NCBI GenBank assembly: GCA_947683625.1
Contig: CANTUR010000282.1
Coordinates: 186,001-250,000 of the forward strand
Length of the DNA: 64,000 nt
Direction of reading: 5' to 3'
DNA from: Mallotus nudiflorus
Taxonomy: Eukaryota > Streptophyta > Magnoliopsida > Malpighiales > Euphorbiaceae
This document shows, piece after piece, positions 10,881 to 22,300 of the stretch. Every line of letters begins with the position of its first letter. Within the stretch, counting starts at the first letter, position 1. Below the pieces are notes generated by a model that ran no database searches, was not told where the DNA came from, and worked only from the letters and a program-made list of their open reading frames with translations. Made by a program: the position numbers and the translations under genes.

Positions 10881-12198
10881 AGTATAGGAGGGGCCATCCA
10901 AAATGCCTATCAAGCCTCTAATTCTACTCAAATTAGGATAACCTTATCATAAAAACTATAGAATAGTGAAGATAGAAGCAGTTGAAAATCCCTAATTCTA
11001 TGACATCCAGAGATATCTGAAAGAATGAGCCTATCCTGATAAAGTAGATGAAAGAGATAAATCAGTCATTCGATGACTAACATCAAAATTCAGATCGCAT
11101 TAGGGTGTGTTATATAGGAGAACCTCAGATGATTTATACCTCCAATGTCTAGATGAAACTAAAGCTATAAGGACAATAAAAGAAATACATGAGGGTGTTT
11201 GTAGTCCACACAAAGGTTCTCCTAGATGACGATGATGGAAAGCTGCATCAAATTTGTAAGGAAATTCTATAAGTGTCAAATCCATGAGAATGTCAGCCAT
11301 CTTCCCCCAATAGAACTAAACTACATCTCCTCTCCATGGCCTTTCTCAGTATAGGGACTAGACATAATTAGGGACATCCACCCGACAACCTTAAACAGAT
11401 ATAGATTCATCTTAGTGGTAGTGGGCTACTTTACAAATTGGGTCAAAGTAGAATCATTCGTAAGGATAGGAGCCAAGCAAGTGGCTAAGTTTATCAAAAG
11501 AAACTTGTTCTGCCGATATGGGATCCCTTATCACATCATCTTTGACAACAATGTTCAATTCCAAAGGGAAGTTAGAGAGTTATTAAGGAGTTGTAAGGTG
11601 GAACATCACAGATCTTCTCCTTACTGACCACAATCAAATGGGGCTGTTGAAGCTACAAATAAGGGCATCAAAAAGATCTTATCAAAGATCACTCAGACTT
11701 ATCGAGATTGGGCCAATAGAATGCCACATGCCTTATGGGGGTACCAAAAAACAATCACAACTTCAACATGAGCAACTCCTTTCTCATTAATGTATGGCAG
11801 AAGTGGTTCTTCCAATTAAAATAGAGATCAAATCTCTTCAGGTAACAATCAAATCTAAATTATCATAAGTACAGTTGGCTCAATAGAGGCACGATAATCT
11901 CACTCTCTTAGACAATCATGGGCTTAAGGCTCTATACCACACACAGTTGTATCAAGCCCAACTAGCCAGGTCCTTTAATAGAAAAGTAAAACATAAGAGT
12001 GTGAAAGTAGGAGACTGGGTGCTAAAGCCAATAAGATAAAACGTTCTGGACCCTAAAGGGAAATTCAAACTAAACTGGGAAGACCTATACCTGGTCAAGC
12101 ATATCCTATCAAAAGGAGCAGTCAAGCTAATGGATTTTGAAGGCAACGAATTCTCTAAACCTGTCAACACAGATTGCCTGAAGAAGTGCTACATCTAA
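10881..12198 (+). pseudogene. Tat-type integrase
   Basis: The N-terminal zinc-binding part is heavily damaged. The core is clear: GLDIIRDIHP (first Asp, about 11358), RFILVVVGYFTNWVKVESF (about 11404), YGIPYHIIFDNNVQF (second Asp, about 11518), then QSNGAVEATNKGIKKILSK (Glu, about 11634) and RMPHALWGYQKTITTST. A C-terminal region with LGRPIPGQAYPIKR-like words in a shifted frame reaches about 12180. Stops include one after HHRSSPY (11625) and one at 11769. It would insert the cDNA into the genome. Confidence 0.85.
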
Positions 12199-12213
12199 GG
12201 CAAAAAAAATCAT

Positions 12214-12315
12214 CCTACTGAGTTAAAAACCTAAAAACGGCAACTCAAGCAAAAGTTAGGGACCTCCCGCTGAGTTGAAAACCTAAATAGGGCAGCTTAG
12301 GCAAAAATTAGGGAA
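12214..12315 (+). repeat. Two-copy 52-bp repeat after integrase
   Basis: Two imperfect tandem copies share CTGAGTTGAAAACCTAAA, a GGCAGCTTAGGCAAAA-like stretch and TTAGGGA. They follow the integrase end directly. Repeats of this kind after pol are common in Tat/Ogre elements. Confidence 0.65.
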
Positions 12316-12915
12316 AGAGAGAAAATACTTAATTAGAAAACCTGAGAAGGATAGTTAAGGATAGGGGTAACTTCAAATTCAAAATTTGTACAAATGCACT
12401 TGTGCTTTTCTTAAATGATTACAGTGAAATGAGAATGATTGCCAGTTTATGTAAAATGTCTTTGAAAAGTGTAACACATTTTATCATCATGAATTGCATT
12501 AAGCATGCTTTGCATTTTCTTTCATTACATGACCATGGTTCTTACCATCCTTTCTAAGCTCACTCCTTGAGATTGGCCACTATCGTATAGCCAAAAAAAA
12601 AGCCCAAGTAGGTGTGAAAAGCTCTAAAAGGAGACACTCTAGGCAAAAAAGGGAAGAAAAAGAAAACCCAGCTAAGTGCGAAAAGCTCCAAAAGGAGACG
12701 TCTTAGGAAAAAAAGGGAAAAAAGGTAGACAATAGTAATGGCAAACATCATCATCAATACACAATAGGAAGCATATACAGTCATCATAGTATAAACATTA
12801 TACAACATGGGGGACAAATGCCCAGAGTCGAACCATAAACCAAAAAGACCTATATTTAGCTCCTAAAACAACTACATCGATCATGGCTTCCATTAAAAGC
12901 AAGCAATGATCCTTC
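12316..12915 (+). other. Non-coding stretch between integrase and antisense gene
   Basis: No gene recognised. It contains a repeated motif around GTGCGAAAAGCTCCAAAAGG (about 12613 and 12675, two copies about 60 bp apart) and AT-rich DNA. Confidence 0.45.
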
Positions 12916-14559
12916 TCAAGCATCCCTCTTGTCTGATCCCAACTCATCATCGTTCATTGCAAAGGACGATAGCCGCGACTCTAGCTCACAAATGTGGTCA
13001 CGATAAGTTGTACGCTCCCATTCCCATTCATGACTAGCAAGATGTTGCTCAACCTGCATTACACTTGCATATAATACACTCATATATAAAAACATATGCA
13101 TAAAATAAACAGGTACAATAAAAGAAGGCATACCCTCTAAGTAGTAACAAACTCCAAAAAGTACTGTTGTGCACTCCCTGCAACATTATACCAGTACTGG
13201 CTAGAGGAGATAGGAATCTGCAAAAAGTAAGCAAATAAGTCAAACTCCACTCACTAAATAAATGAAACATAGGCAAGAATAAGAGAAGAACACGAATATG
13301 GGTAGGATCAGCAAGAGCAATACCCGACTGAGGAAAGATAAGTCTAGGTAAATCAAAGCTCACTGCTCTACTAAGGATATCTATCCCAAGCAAAGAAAAA
13401 GACAGTTGAACCGTTAAATCCCCAAGGATAGTGCTACTAAAAGCCATACTACTAGCATGAGCAGTCACTTTAGTGTGGAGTGTACCTTCATCCTCCTCAA
13501 AGTGGGACCCAAATCTCCTCCAATGTTATTGTAAATAAGTTCTCATAACTCATGTCAATTATAGTTTATTACTAATAAAGTTTGCTACATGCTTGCAATA
13601 AAATAGGAATAAAAGCTTACCAAATCAGAAGAAGTGAATCTTGACGACCCATGTGATGGCCTAGCCCTTAAACCCGAGGGATGAAATGCATCTACTTGAG
13701 AAGGTGGAGGTGAAGGAAAAGTCCCACTAGCTACAATATCGATCAGTTGAGGGATTAATACATCAGTATAAGGCAAACCCTCACTCTCCAAAAGGGTCTC
13801 AAAGGGGAATCCCATCATAAAAGTAACAAGATCATCGCCGCGAAGCTCATGACCCTAAAACATATCCCTAGGGGGAGGGACAAGAAATCTCCTCATATAT
13901 GGGTCATCCTACCAGTGATGGACTCTCTCATCCAAATAACATACCTTACCAACAAGGCCAAAAAGCAACACTCTTCTCTCTATCAAATGTCATGCAACCA
14001 CCATCTCTGCTATCCAGTGAGGTCACGCCACCACCAGTGAAGAAATATTTGCTTAAAAAGGCAAAAATAAATGAAAATCCTAAAGAAAGGAATAACCAAC
14101 ACAATAAGAATCGGACATACTTGATTAGGGGATAACCTCCTCATGTGGTCCTAGGCTATGTAATCCTTGATCAAATATGTAGTCTTCCTTATTCAATAAG
14201 AATAACGAGGGAAGCCATCCTCATGGAAATGCTTGATGGATGGACAGGGGAGAATCCCGAACTTATATGCCTAGATCTATCAAAATCAGAGGGTCAGAAA
14301 TAACAAACCAAAAGTAAAAGAATAAACAACAGAACTCCTACTCACGTCCAGCATGAATAAGCATTTGCAAATCCTCGAGCCACCATGGCATGCCGCATCA
14401 AGCCCCGAGTACACATGAGTAAAGGTAGCAGTGCCCTAATAATAAATAGACAAACCATCTAAGTCCCTTAAGACAGGCAACAATTTGAGATCACTCGTAC
14501 TTGAAGGGTTTGGGAAAATAACAGCACTTAACAAATAAAATAAAAAGTAGCAAGCCAAC
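12916..14559 (-). pseudogene. Antisense plant-mobile-domain gene, 3' part, with probable introns
   Basis: Read on the minus strand from 14559 down. The first block has ACYFLFYLLSAVIFPNPSS, KLLPVLRDLDGLS, TATFTHVYSGLDAACHGGSR and CLFMLD. It matches the plant mobile domain pattern of a LLYLLG..LFP strand, LRDLD, then LYRxLDxAC. At 14345 a consensus donor GTGAGT follows. The next likely exon (14276-14121) has AYKFGILPCPSIKHFHEDGF and ends at GTATGT. A later one (about 13830-13621) ends at GTAAGC. The last exon (13053-12916) encodes a Glu-rich tail ending at TGA. A few stops at former Trp/Gln codons break it. The 5' part lies at 16678-17150 behind a solo LTR. PMD proteins occur both as host genes and inside transposons; a role here is unknown. 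Confidence 0.65.
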
Positions 14560-16677
14560 TGTAAGCACTCAATTTCAGGATGTAATTGTGCACAATTATG
14601 ACATAAGCCCCTATGAAGAAATTCATTCAAAAATTGAGCTTGGTTGTCGATTTTTTGGACTTTAAGGACTAAATTGCAATATTTTTTAAGGTTTGATTGC
14701 AAATAAGTCATTTTTTCAGGGGTCTTTTGGTAATTAAAAATTTTTTAGGATCGGCATTTAAAATGCCAATTGGCATTATACAATGCTGGCCGGCATTGCA
14801 CAGTGCCGAAGCGCAATAAGTCCCTTTTTTTTTTTATTTTTCACGTATTTTTTCTTATTTTTTTGCGATTTTTTCAGTGTTTTGATTGGTTGAAAATTCA
14901 AATTTTATCTGATAAGGTTTTTTTAAAACACAGAAGATATTTTTGAAATAAAAAAAACAAACATTATTTGATCAGATAGGTCTGTTCCTCCTTTAGAGGA
15001 AGTTGAATATGCGCAGACTCTGCATTTAAAAGCAGAGTCTGCATGCGTGAATAGAGGGATTTTCTTTGGGAGGATTTTTTAGGAGGATTTTCTTTAGGGG
15101 GATTTTTTAGGGAAATTTTTTTACACAGACGGAAGATAAATTATTAAACTTTGATTTCTTTTGTTCTTTTAAAACCCTAATTTTTGCAGTTCATTTGACG
15201 AAGACGATACAATGATTTTTTAGTCCCAGTCCATAATCAAATCAACACTGAGTCAATTTCAATGGTGAAAATCCTAATCTGAGGGGTCAAAAAAGAGCAT
15301 TTGCACAACATCTAAATCATCAGTGTAATTTTCTATTTCATGTTTTATTCTTTCTATTATTTTCTTTTTGTGATTTTTCTTTTATTCTGTTATTCTTTTT
15401 GATTGTTTAATTTCAGTACTAATATGATTACTTGTTTTTTTTTTTTGATATGTGCATGTGGATTGAAGAGGATACTGTCTATATTTAAATTAAGCAGAAG
15501 GTCCAGGGAATGCCATGGAAGAACTTGTGTTGTTTTCCAGTAGGATTTATGATTTTTTATTATTTTTTCCATTTTTGGTGTTCGGTGTAGTTATTTTAAT
15601 TTTTGGGTGTATAATTATTTAAATTTAATTTTTGTACGTAGTTTGTAATAGCCCCAGTAGTGGGAATAGTGAAAATTTAATTTTTTGTACTGTAAAATTA
15701 ATTAGTAATTAAGTTCAATTGGGTAAAAAATCAATTAAAATCAATGGTAGCAGTAGCTTAAATTAGGGTTTTCATGTAATTAATGTAGGGTTTTTTTCTA
15801 AAAAATCACTATAATGTTTGCTTGATCTATTTTTTGTATTTTATTTGTTTTAGGCTTTTTTTTTTTTATGTTTTTGGTCCCTAAGCCCATGTTTAGGTCT
15901 AACCCACTTAATAAATAGGCTTAAAAATGGTTTAGGTTTTTAAATAATTAAAAATAATTAAAATCAATTTAGGCCAATTAGGTTAATTAGATTTTAGGCC
16001 CGTTTAGTTAATTAAAATTGTTTAGACTTAGCTCAGCCCACTTAATTTCATTTCTTTTAAAATAAATAGACCTAGTCCCATATTTCACTTAAAATAAAAC
16101 CAATTTAGACTTAGGCCCACTAATTTAATTTCCTTTGAAATTGAATAGACTTAATTCCATATCTTAGAAAGACTAAAAATAGATCTAGGCTCACTAATTA
16201 ATAAAATGTAGGCCCACCTACAGTCCATTTCTGATTTGTAAATAATATGTAAACTTAGCTAACTTATAAAATGAAATTAACATAGTTTAGACATAGGGAC
16301 ATTGCCTTTTTGATGCATTTTTTACTTGTAATTTTATTGACTTGTTGCCTTTTGGGTTAGATGGATGTTAATTAGGGTTTAATAAAATTGCATGTAATTA
16401 GAGGATGAAATAATCATTTATAAAATTATTCTAAAAGAGCACGAGACTAAGAGAAGTTAGTATTCCGTGTCCAGAATCTCCTGGTTGTGGTGCTAGATTT
16501 CTTTTAGAGAATTGAGTACCACCTTTTTTATTTGTCCCAGTTATTACCTTGGGTGGCAACTCCTCATCTCCATGCCATATCTTTATGATAGTGGTTAGTG
16601 TGTTCTTTAAGGCCCTGAGCCTAAACAGTGTTATAATTGCTAAAATCTTGGACGCGTGCTAAACCCTGCCGTGTACA
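14560..16677 (+). mobile_element. Solo LTR, family copy 1 (2.1 kb), inside the antisense gene
   Basis: Begins TGTAAGCACTCAATTTC, ends GTGTACA, and aligns end to end with 59899-61999. Neither copy has internal retrotransposon sequence, so both are solo LTRs left by recombination between LTR pairs. The flanking pentamers CCAAC (14555) and CTAGC (16678) agree at three of five positions, both differences being transitions, so the duplication is decayed here. Orientation is inferred from a GGTGGCAACTCC motif near the right end. It contains AT-rich DNA, T-runs and no ORF of note. It splits the plant-mobile-domain reading frame. Confidence 0.85.
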
Positions 16678-17150
16678 CTAGCTGCTTTGCTATGATAAGA
16701 CCATCATCATATAAAGCCCGCATGGAAGCAATAAACTCATTGTTTCAAGTAAAGTACGAACAACAAGACCTTATAGGAGTGACTACCCTAAGAAAATCTC
16801 TCATGAGAAGCCTCCTCATAAGAGCAGTGGAACACTCCTTATCACTAAAAGGAATCGACTCTCCAGAAAAGCTCAAGTTCGTGATGGCAGCAAAGTCTAA
16901 GGGGGTAATAGTCATCTCCTAAAAGGTAGATGAAAAGTATACATCGTGTCCATCCATCATTCTATTAATGCATATATAGCAATCTGACTCGATGCATATG
17001 AGTTGTAAGATAGTGCAACAATCACTCCATCTAAGCCCTTCTCGACAACCATTTGCTTCACGCACATTGGGAGGCCCTGATAGTGCATATTGACCCTATT
17101 GAAACTACCAGACAACACGGTGACATATCTATAGGGCCAAAAATAATAAG
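16678..17150 (-). pseudogene. Antisense plant-mobile-domain gene, 5' part
   Basis: Minus-strand frame from about 17147 down, containing HYQGLPMCVKQMVVEKGLDG, then IAIYALIE, a stop, and WMDTMYTFHLPFREMTITPL (about 16960-16900). The last is the classic plant-mobile-domain start (a Trp, then FHLPxGEMTxTLxD, then the xLTxLP-like AAITNLSFSGESIPFSD). It ends with ALYDDGLIIAKQ at the solo LTR junction. It continues at 14559 as ACYFLFYLLS once the LTR is skipped, which fits one domain cut by the insertion. Upstream exons were not recognised. Confidence 0.7.
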
Positions 17151-18170
17151 TACACTATCAAAGATTTGCACAACTACTAAATACTGATACATCTTTTTCT
17201 CTATCACTCAAACAGGACCAAAAGAATAATAAATACGAAAAAGGAAAGCATCGCGACAAGAAGACAATCACAAAAAGAAAATAAAGTAAGAGCTATCAAC
17301 CACCAACAACTACAATAAAGTTAAACAAACAATTATAGCAAGAGCTATAAAGCTACAACTATGATAACCTCATACAACAATATAAATAGCAAAACAGTCA
17401 ATCAACAAGCTTCAAAAAATGAGGGTAAAAAAGGACTACCTCACGACGATGACACACCCAAGCGTGGGTCTCCAAGCTATGAACAATAGGGATTAGATCT
17501 CCCTGAGAAAGCCTAGAAGGTTGAGAACTCTGAGCACTTGATAAGTTAGTCACTGTAGCAGACGTCCAAGCTCTAGTAGCCTCTATAAAGTCACCCTCAA
17601 GATCAACATTGGCATCAATAAAAATGTCATCCAGACCCTTAGGAATGTCAAGGAACTACATTTTATATAGAAGAAAAAATGGAAGTATAAATAAAAAAAA
17701 AGAGCAAACAGCACCTGAAATATAAAAAGGGTAAAAAAAGTCAGAAAACACTCGAAGAAGTCCAGATGAAACCTCACAAGATTTCCAAAATGACAGCTTA
17801 AATAAGCAATGGAGGGGGGAAGCATGTGACCAAGCACTAGGTACATGACCACATGCATAAGTGCGTGACCTCCACGCACAGTCACACTCACTTCCCCCTT
17901 CCACGTGCTCTTTTATGGTTATACATGCACTTCGAGGCTTTATACACTCACTTCTACAGTCCTAAACTTTCATTTGAGCATAAGATATACACCAAAATCA
18001 CACAAAAGTACATTAATGAGGACTCTATCTATCTAAAGACACTGTGCATGCATTACCTTTTTCAAAAAACTCAACATCTTACAAAAGAAGAAAAGCAAGG
18101 AAAATTCACTGTAAGAATGTCTTACTCTAAATCATCAAAATAACATCCTCAACATGATAAATCACTACAT
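17151..18170 (+). other. Gene-free stretch upstream of the antisense gene
   Basis: No recognised domain. Two overlapping minus-strand open frames at 17583-17904 are low-complexity (Phe/Leu-rich) and look fortuitous. The stretch may hold the promoter or first exons of the antisense gene, but no signal decides this. Words such as GACCACATGCATAAGTGCGTGACC (split across 17840-17870) resemble the LTR's CATGACCACG-rich part. Confidence 0.35.
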
Positions 18171-18179
18171 TATCACTGG

Positions 18180-18500
18180 ATCATCACTGGATCATTACTG
18201 CATCATCATTACATCATTACTACACCACTATTGCATCATCACCACTATCTCATTCATTGCTTAGAAGCATTCATATTGCTTAAAAGCACTTATTCATTGC
18301 TTAGAAGCACTCTCACATCTCATTCATTGCTTAGAAGCACTTGTTTATTACTTAGAAGCACTCTCACATCTCATTCATTACTTAAAAGCATTCACATTGC
18401 TTGGAAGCACTCGTTCATTGCTTAGAAGCACTCATTCATACTCTCACATCTCATTCATTGCTTAAGACTCTCATTGCTTAGGAGCATTCTCATTTTCTTA
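18180..18500 (+). repeat. Tandem repeats of CATTGCTTAGAAGCACT type
   Basis: A CATCATTACT-rich start passes into about ten imperfect copies of TCATTCATTGCTTAGAAGCA, some joined by CTCTCACATC. They run directly into the next minisatellite. Confidence 0.75.
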
Positions 18501-19535
18501 GTAGCATGTTCACTCACGCGACACCTAAGAAGATTATAGTCGCATATTCATTCTCATAACACCTAAAAAGGTTATAGTCGCATGATCATTCATATGACAT
18601 CTAAGAAGGTTATAGTCACATGTTCATTTACGTGACACTTAAGAAGGTTATAGTTGTATCCGCGTTTTGCTTAGTAGCATCTTCATTCGCGTGACACTTA
18701 AGAAGGTTATAGTTACATGTTCATTTACGTGACACCTAAGAAGGTTATAGTCATATCTGCACTTTTATTGCTTAGTAGCATCGTATCCGTATTTTCCTTA
18801 GTAGCATCTTCATTCACATGACACCTAAGAAGGTTATAGTCGCATGTTCATTTGCGTGACACCTAAGAAGGTTATAATCACATATTCATTTCACGTGACA
18901 CCTAAGAAGGTTATAGTCATATGATTATTCGTGTGACACCTAAGAAGGTTATAGTCGCATGTTCATTTGCATGAAATCTAAAAAGGTTATAGCCACATCC
19001 ATATTTGCTTAGTAGCATCTTCATTCATGTGACACCTAAGAAGATTATAGTCACATGTTCATTCACATGACACCTAAGAAGGTTATAGTCATATATTCAT
19101 TTGCGCGTGACACCTATGAAGGTTATAGTTGCATGTTCACTTCATGTGACACCTAAGAAGGTTATAATTGCATGATCATTCACGTGACACCTAAGAAGGT
19201 TATAATTGCATAATCATTTGCATGACACCTAAAAAGGTTCTAGCCACATCCGCATTTTTCTTAGTAGCATCTTCATTTGTGTGACACCTAAAAAGGCTAT
19301 AGTCGCATGTTCATTTGCATGACACCTAAGAAGGTTATGGTTGTATATTCATTTGCATGACACTTAAGAAGGTTATAGTCATATCTGCACTTTATTGCTT
19401 AATATCATCATATCCATATTTTACTTAGTAGTATATTCATTTGTGTGACACCTAGAAGGTTATAGTCGCATTCGCATTTTATTTAGTAGCATATTCATTT
19501 GCATGACACCTAAAAAGGTTATAGTCACATTTGTG
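18501..19535 (+). repeat. 38-bp minisatellite in the 3' untranslated region of the Tat element
   Basis: About two dozen diverged tandem copies of a roughly 38-bp unit with core GACACCTAAGAAGGTTATAG, followed by TCGCATGTTCATTTGCGT-like sequence. They are interspersed with TTGCTTAGTAGCATCTTCAT variants that link this array to the preceding one. It lies between the antisense gene and the polypurine tract. Variable tandem arrays in this part of Tat/Ogre elements are known sources of satellite DNA. Confidence 0.88.
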
Positions 19536-19765
19536 TCCTACACTTTGCATCAATCATAAACTTTTATATGTCCTAAATAGTACCTTGTATGGAGATCAAG
19601 TCATAGAATGACAGTAAAAAATAAAATGCAATAGTCAAATCTTGACAAGACGTCTAGAGATAACCCACAAGTAAGTACCTCTCTCCCTACTAAAATATTT
19701 TTTGTATCTTTGTATTTTGGTTCACTTGTATTGACACTAGCACTAGGTGGCTATGCAACACATGT

Positions 19766-19780
19766 GAAGCAGGGGGCAAC
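19766..19780 (+). promoter_or_regulatory. Polypurine tract of the Tat-type element
   Basis: GAAGCAGGGGGCAAC immediately precedes the TG of the 3' LTR. A G-rich tract at this position primes plus-strand DNA synthesis. Confidence 0.8.
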
Positions 19781-21636
19781 TGTCATACCTCAAATTTGAC
19801 TATCCCTAAAAAGGTCCATTGATGAAATGAATCCCTGAGATGACTAAAGTCTGCTCACTCGTAACACTTCTGAAGTGTGCAACTAAAACACCAAACTGAC
19901 CCTATTAGTGTGCAAAATTGATCACCGGGTCATCAAGTTATACTCTGACCTTATAAAATATGAATCATCGAAACAACAAGAGGTTTATTTCAAGAAAACC
20001 CTCTCATAATACTCAGCTCGTCAGGTTGGTGCATATTTTGTTAGATTGAGACCCAACTTTATTAAAAAATGAAAATTAATTTTGATAAAATGGACTTCAG
20101 AAACACATTTGGAGGGGTCCAAAACTTTTAAAAGTGGTTTTAAAATGGTCTAACACAACCCAGGTATCAACGTGTATCGCTCAGAAATACGTATAAATAC
20201 CCCTAGGTGTCATGTGCTAAAATCAAAGTCAAATTTGGCAAAATAGACTCTAGAAACACATCTGGAAGGCCTAAAAACCCTAGGACCTAACCCTAGAACA
20301 TCACATATAGAACCTAGGAAGACTGCGTAGAGTGTTGAAGTGTGCATGAAAAAGCACACAAGAGTGTGTGGCCATACACAACCGCATGACCACGTGCACA
20401 CTATGCATGGTCACTTGCACTTGGCATGGCCACGCACAAAAATTCACTTACACGAGCATGACCACATCTATACCACCTCGTTCTACATATTTTTCTCTAT
20501 AAATTAACCCCTCTAGACCCTATTTTAGGAGGAGAAGCAAGTGTAGACACACACACTCAAAAATCAGTTTGGTTAAAGGTGCGGGAAACCCTTTCCATAT
20601 AGGTTTTGCTCTCCCACAGCCTTTCCTTTAGGTTGTTAGATCCCTTTTCCACAAAACTCAGCCTTATCTTTATTAAAGCGTGCTTCAAAGGTATACAATC
20701 TAGCATCATTCTACCGTCATTTTGAACCTCTCGATGAGGAAAGCTTGATAATCTCTTGAAGCTAGAGCTTCAAAGTTCATACAAGCTGAGTCGAGTCTGA
20801 TGACTACACAATCATTTTAGCACATTTATTTCATTGCACTGCATTTATTTTACTATCGCTAGCATTTGGGAATATTGTTGTGCTTATGTGATGAGACTGA
20901 CAATTTTGCATGCTATGTGAATAATATATGCTTTATGCACTCATTTCATATCGTCATTCTACATCCTTTATTTTTAAAATCATGAAATCGCATAATAAAT
21001 ATCGATAACATGAAAAAGTTCATGTCCCAGAATCGAGTCATTATGCTTTCAATCTAGTGATGACCTCATGCATCCTTTATATTATCATCATCATCATCAT
21101 CATAGCATAAATAATCACTGCAAGCATAATCATCCTATTATTCATCAAATAAATTATGTAAATGGTTATGATATTCTTACAGATCTACAATATTAGATTC
21201 AATTTTCCGCAATCTTTTCCTTTCTATATGTATTTTATTAGAAAAACAATGTAATACATAAATTTTTAGCTTTATTATCATATACTATCTGATGTACTAT
21301 GTGAATGCTATACAAATTGTCATTATCGAAACTAGGGTGTTGCGGTAGCTATCTATCGAATATCGTATAATGAGAAATAGTCAAAAAGTAGATGCGATCT
21401 CCCGAACCCAAATATCACTACTAGGGACAATGCTCACTGAGTGAACTGATGTTGTCCCTTTCTTTTCTTGATTTTCTAAAAATCAGGTGGTAACTCCACA
21501 AAATCAAAAGCATCTCATCCCCTCGAGACCAATCACTTATCCCTATTCGGTAAAGTTGTCATGTCCTTCGAAAATAGAAAAATAAACAACACACACTCAA
21601 CCACCAGAGTTGAGAAAAATAAAGATTGATCGCTCA
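19781..21636 (+). repeat. 3' LTR of the Tat-type element, complete (1856 bp)
   Basis: Begins TGTCATACCTCAAATTTG after the polypurine tract and ends ATCGCTCA. It matches the 5' LTR (4562-6251) over its full shared length, with frequent transitions and small indels, so the insertion is old. It carries the TATA box at 20498 and an internal GTGGTAACTCCA motif near 21487 that corresponds to GTGGCGACTCCA in the 5' copy (about 6102). Confidence 0.92.
20498..20503 (+). promoter_or_regulatory. Probable TATA box in the 3' LTR
   Basis: TATAAA in CTCTATAAATTAACC, in the same place as the one at 5115 in the other LTR. Confidence 0.5.
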
Positions 21637-22300
21637 CAACTTCACTTTGAGCTGACTGTCAAGTATAGAGGCTTGGGCCACTTTATTACAAAATTTGAAA
21701 TCTTGATCATGTTCTAGGTGAGATAGGTTAGTGTTAACTTTCCAAGGCTCATCATTTCCTTTGACATGAGCAATTGCAAGTGCAGGTGAGGTCCTTTCAG
21801 TTTGGCTTCCTTCATCAACACTATAAAGTTGCTTCCTTAAGGTGCCTGAATTTTCACACATGCAATGAGAGCATTGTGGAGGACATGTCACCTTATGTGA
21901 AGTGTTAGTGGCTTCCAATGATAGCTTTCCGAAGCATGTTAAGAGAAGTGTAACATTTAACCTAGCATTAGAAGGTCGAGGAAAGTGTAAAAAAACTTTC
22001 TTATTTACCTTAGCATATATCCATGGCCTATAATCAATGTTGATGTTGACCTAATGTAAAATTTCCTCCTTTGTTTTAAAGAGTGGGCATTTTTTATGAT
22101 GTGGTCAAAGAAACCACACAACTATGGAACTTCATTCTTAACCCTTTCCTTATCTTCATCATTGCCAAATAAAAACAAAAAAGTGTTCTTTATACCCAAT
22201 TCATGCACTTAAAGGTTAGAAGAAAAACTCCAAACTTGGACTAAAATATGTAGCAATATGTTTGTTGTATAAATTTTGGAGCTGAGAATCCTTCTCACCA
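21637..22300 (-). pseudogene. LINE ORF1 (gag-like) fragment
   Basis: Minus strand. From the right, LGIKNTFLFLFGNDEDKERV and NEVP (about 22195-22120) match the DUF4283 domain of plant L1-type LINE ORF1. Next come FDHI and CPLFKTKEEI, remnants of a zinc knuckle, then INIDYRPWIYAKVNKK (about 22045-21990), equivalent to the conserved YGPWMxxxRR motif that follows the knuckle. A Ser/Thr-rich tail follows, open to 21634. The second half of DUF4283 is missing, so there is an internal deletion. The Tat element's 3' LTR cuts it off on the left. The tail's 94-residue open block is part of this ORF, not a separate gene. Confidence 0.65.

Larger units (their letters stand above)
4562..21636 (+). mobile_element. 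Giant Tat/Ogre-type Ty3/gypsy retrotransposon
   Basis: Two long direct repeats (4562-6251 and 19781-21636) flank a primer site, a DUF7745-like ORF, RT, RNase H, a second RNase H, integrase, an antisense ORF, a minisatellite and a polypurine tract. The dual RNase H, the sense and antisense extra ORFs and the exceptional size place it in the Tat group, resembling Ogre. It carries two later insertions: the Athila-like element in its 5' LTR and a solo LTR at 14560-16677. Gag core and protease appear to be deleted, and all ORFs are broken. The 3' LTR interrupted a LINE fragment. Confidence 0.85.

Noticed and set aside
16656..16922. Plus-strand ORF of 88 codons
   Set aside because: It is antisense to the clear plant-mobile-domain frame on the minus strand and has no family match.
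17583..17904. Two overlapping minus-strand ORFs upstream of the antisense gene
   Set aside because: Phe/Leu-rich, mutually out of frame, and with no recognisable domain; they may overlap a leader but cannot be supported as genes.
18501..19535. CRISPR-like array (regular repeats of about 38 bp)
   Set aside because: There are no unique spacers; units are contiguous, diverged tandem copies in a plant retrotransposon 3' region.
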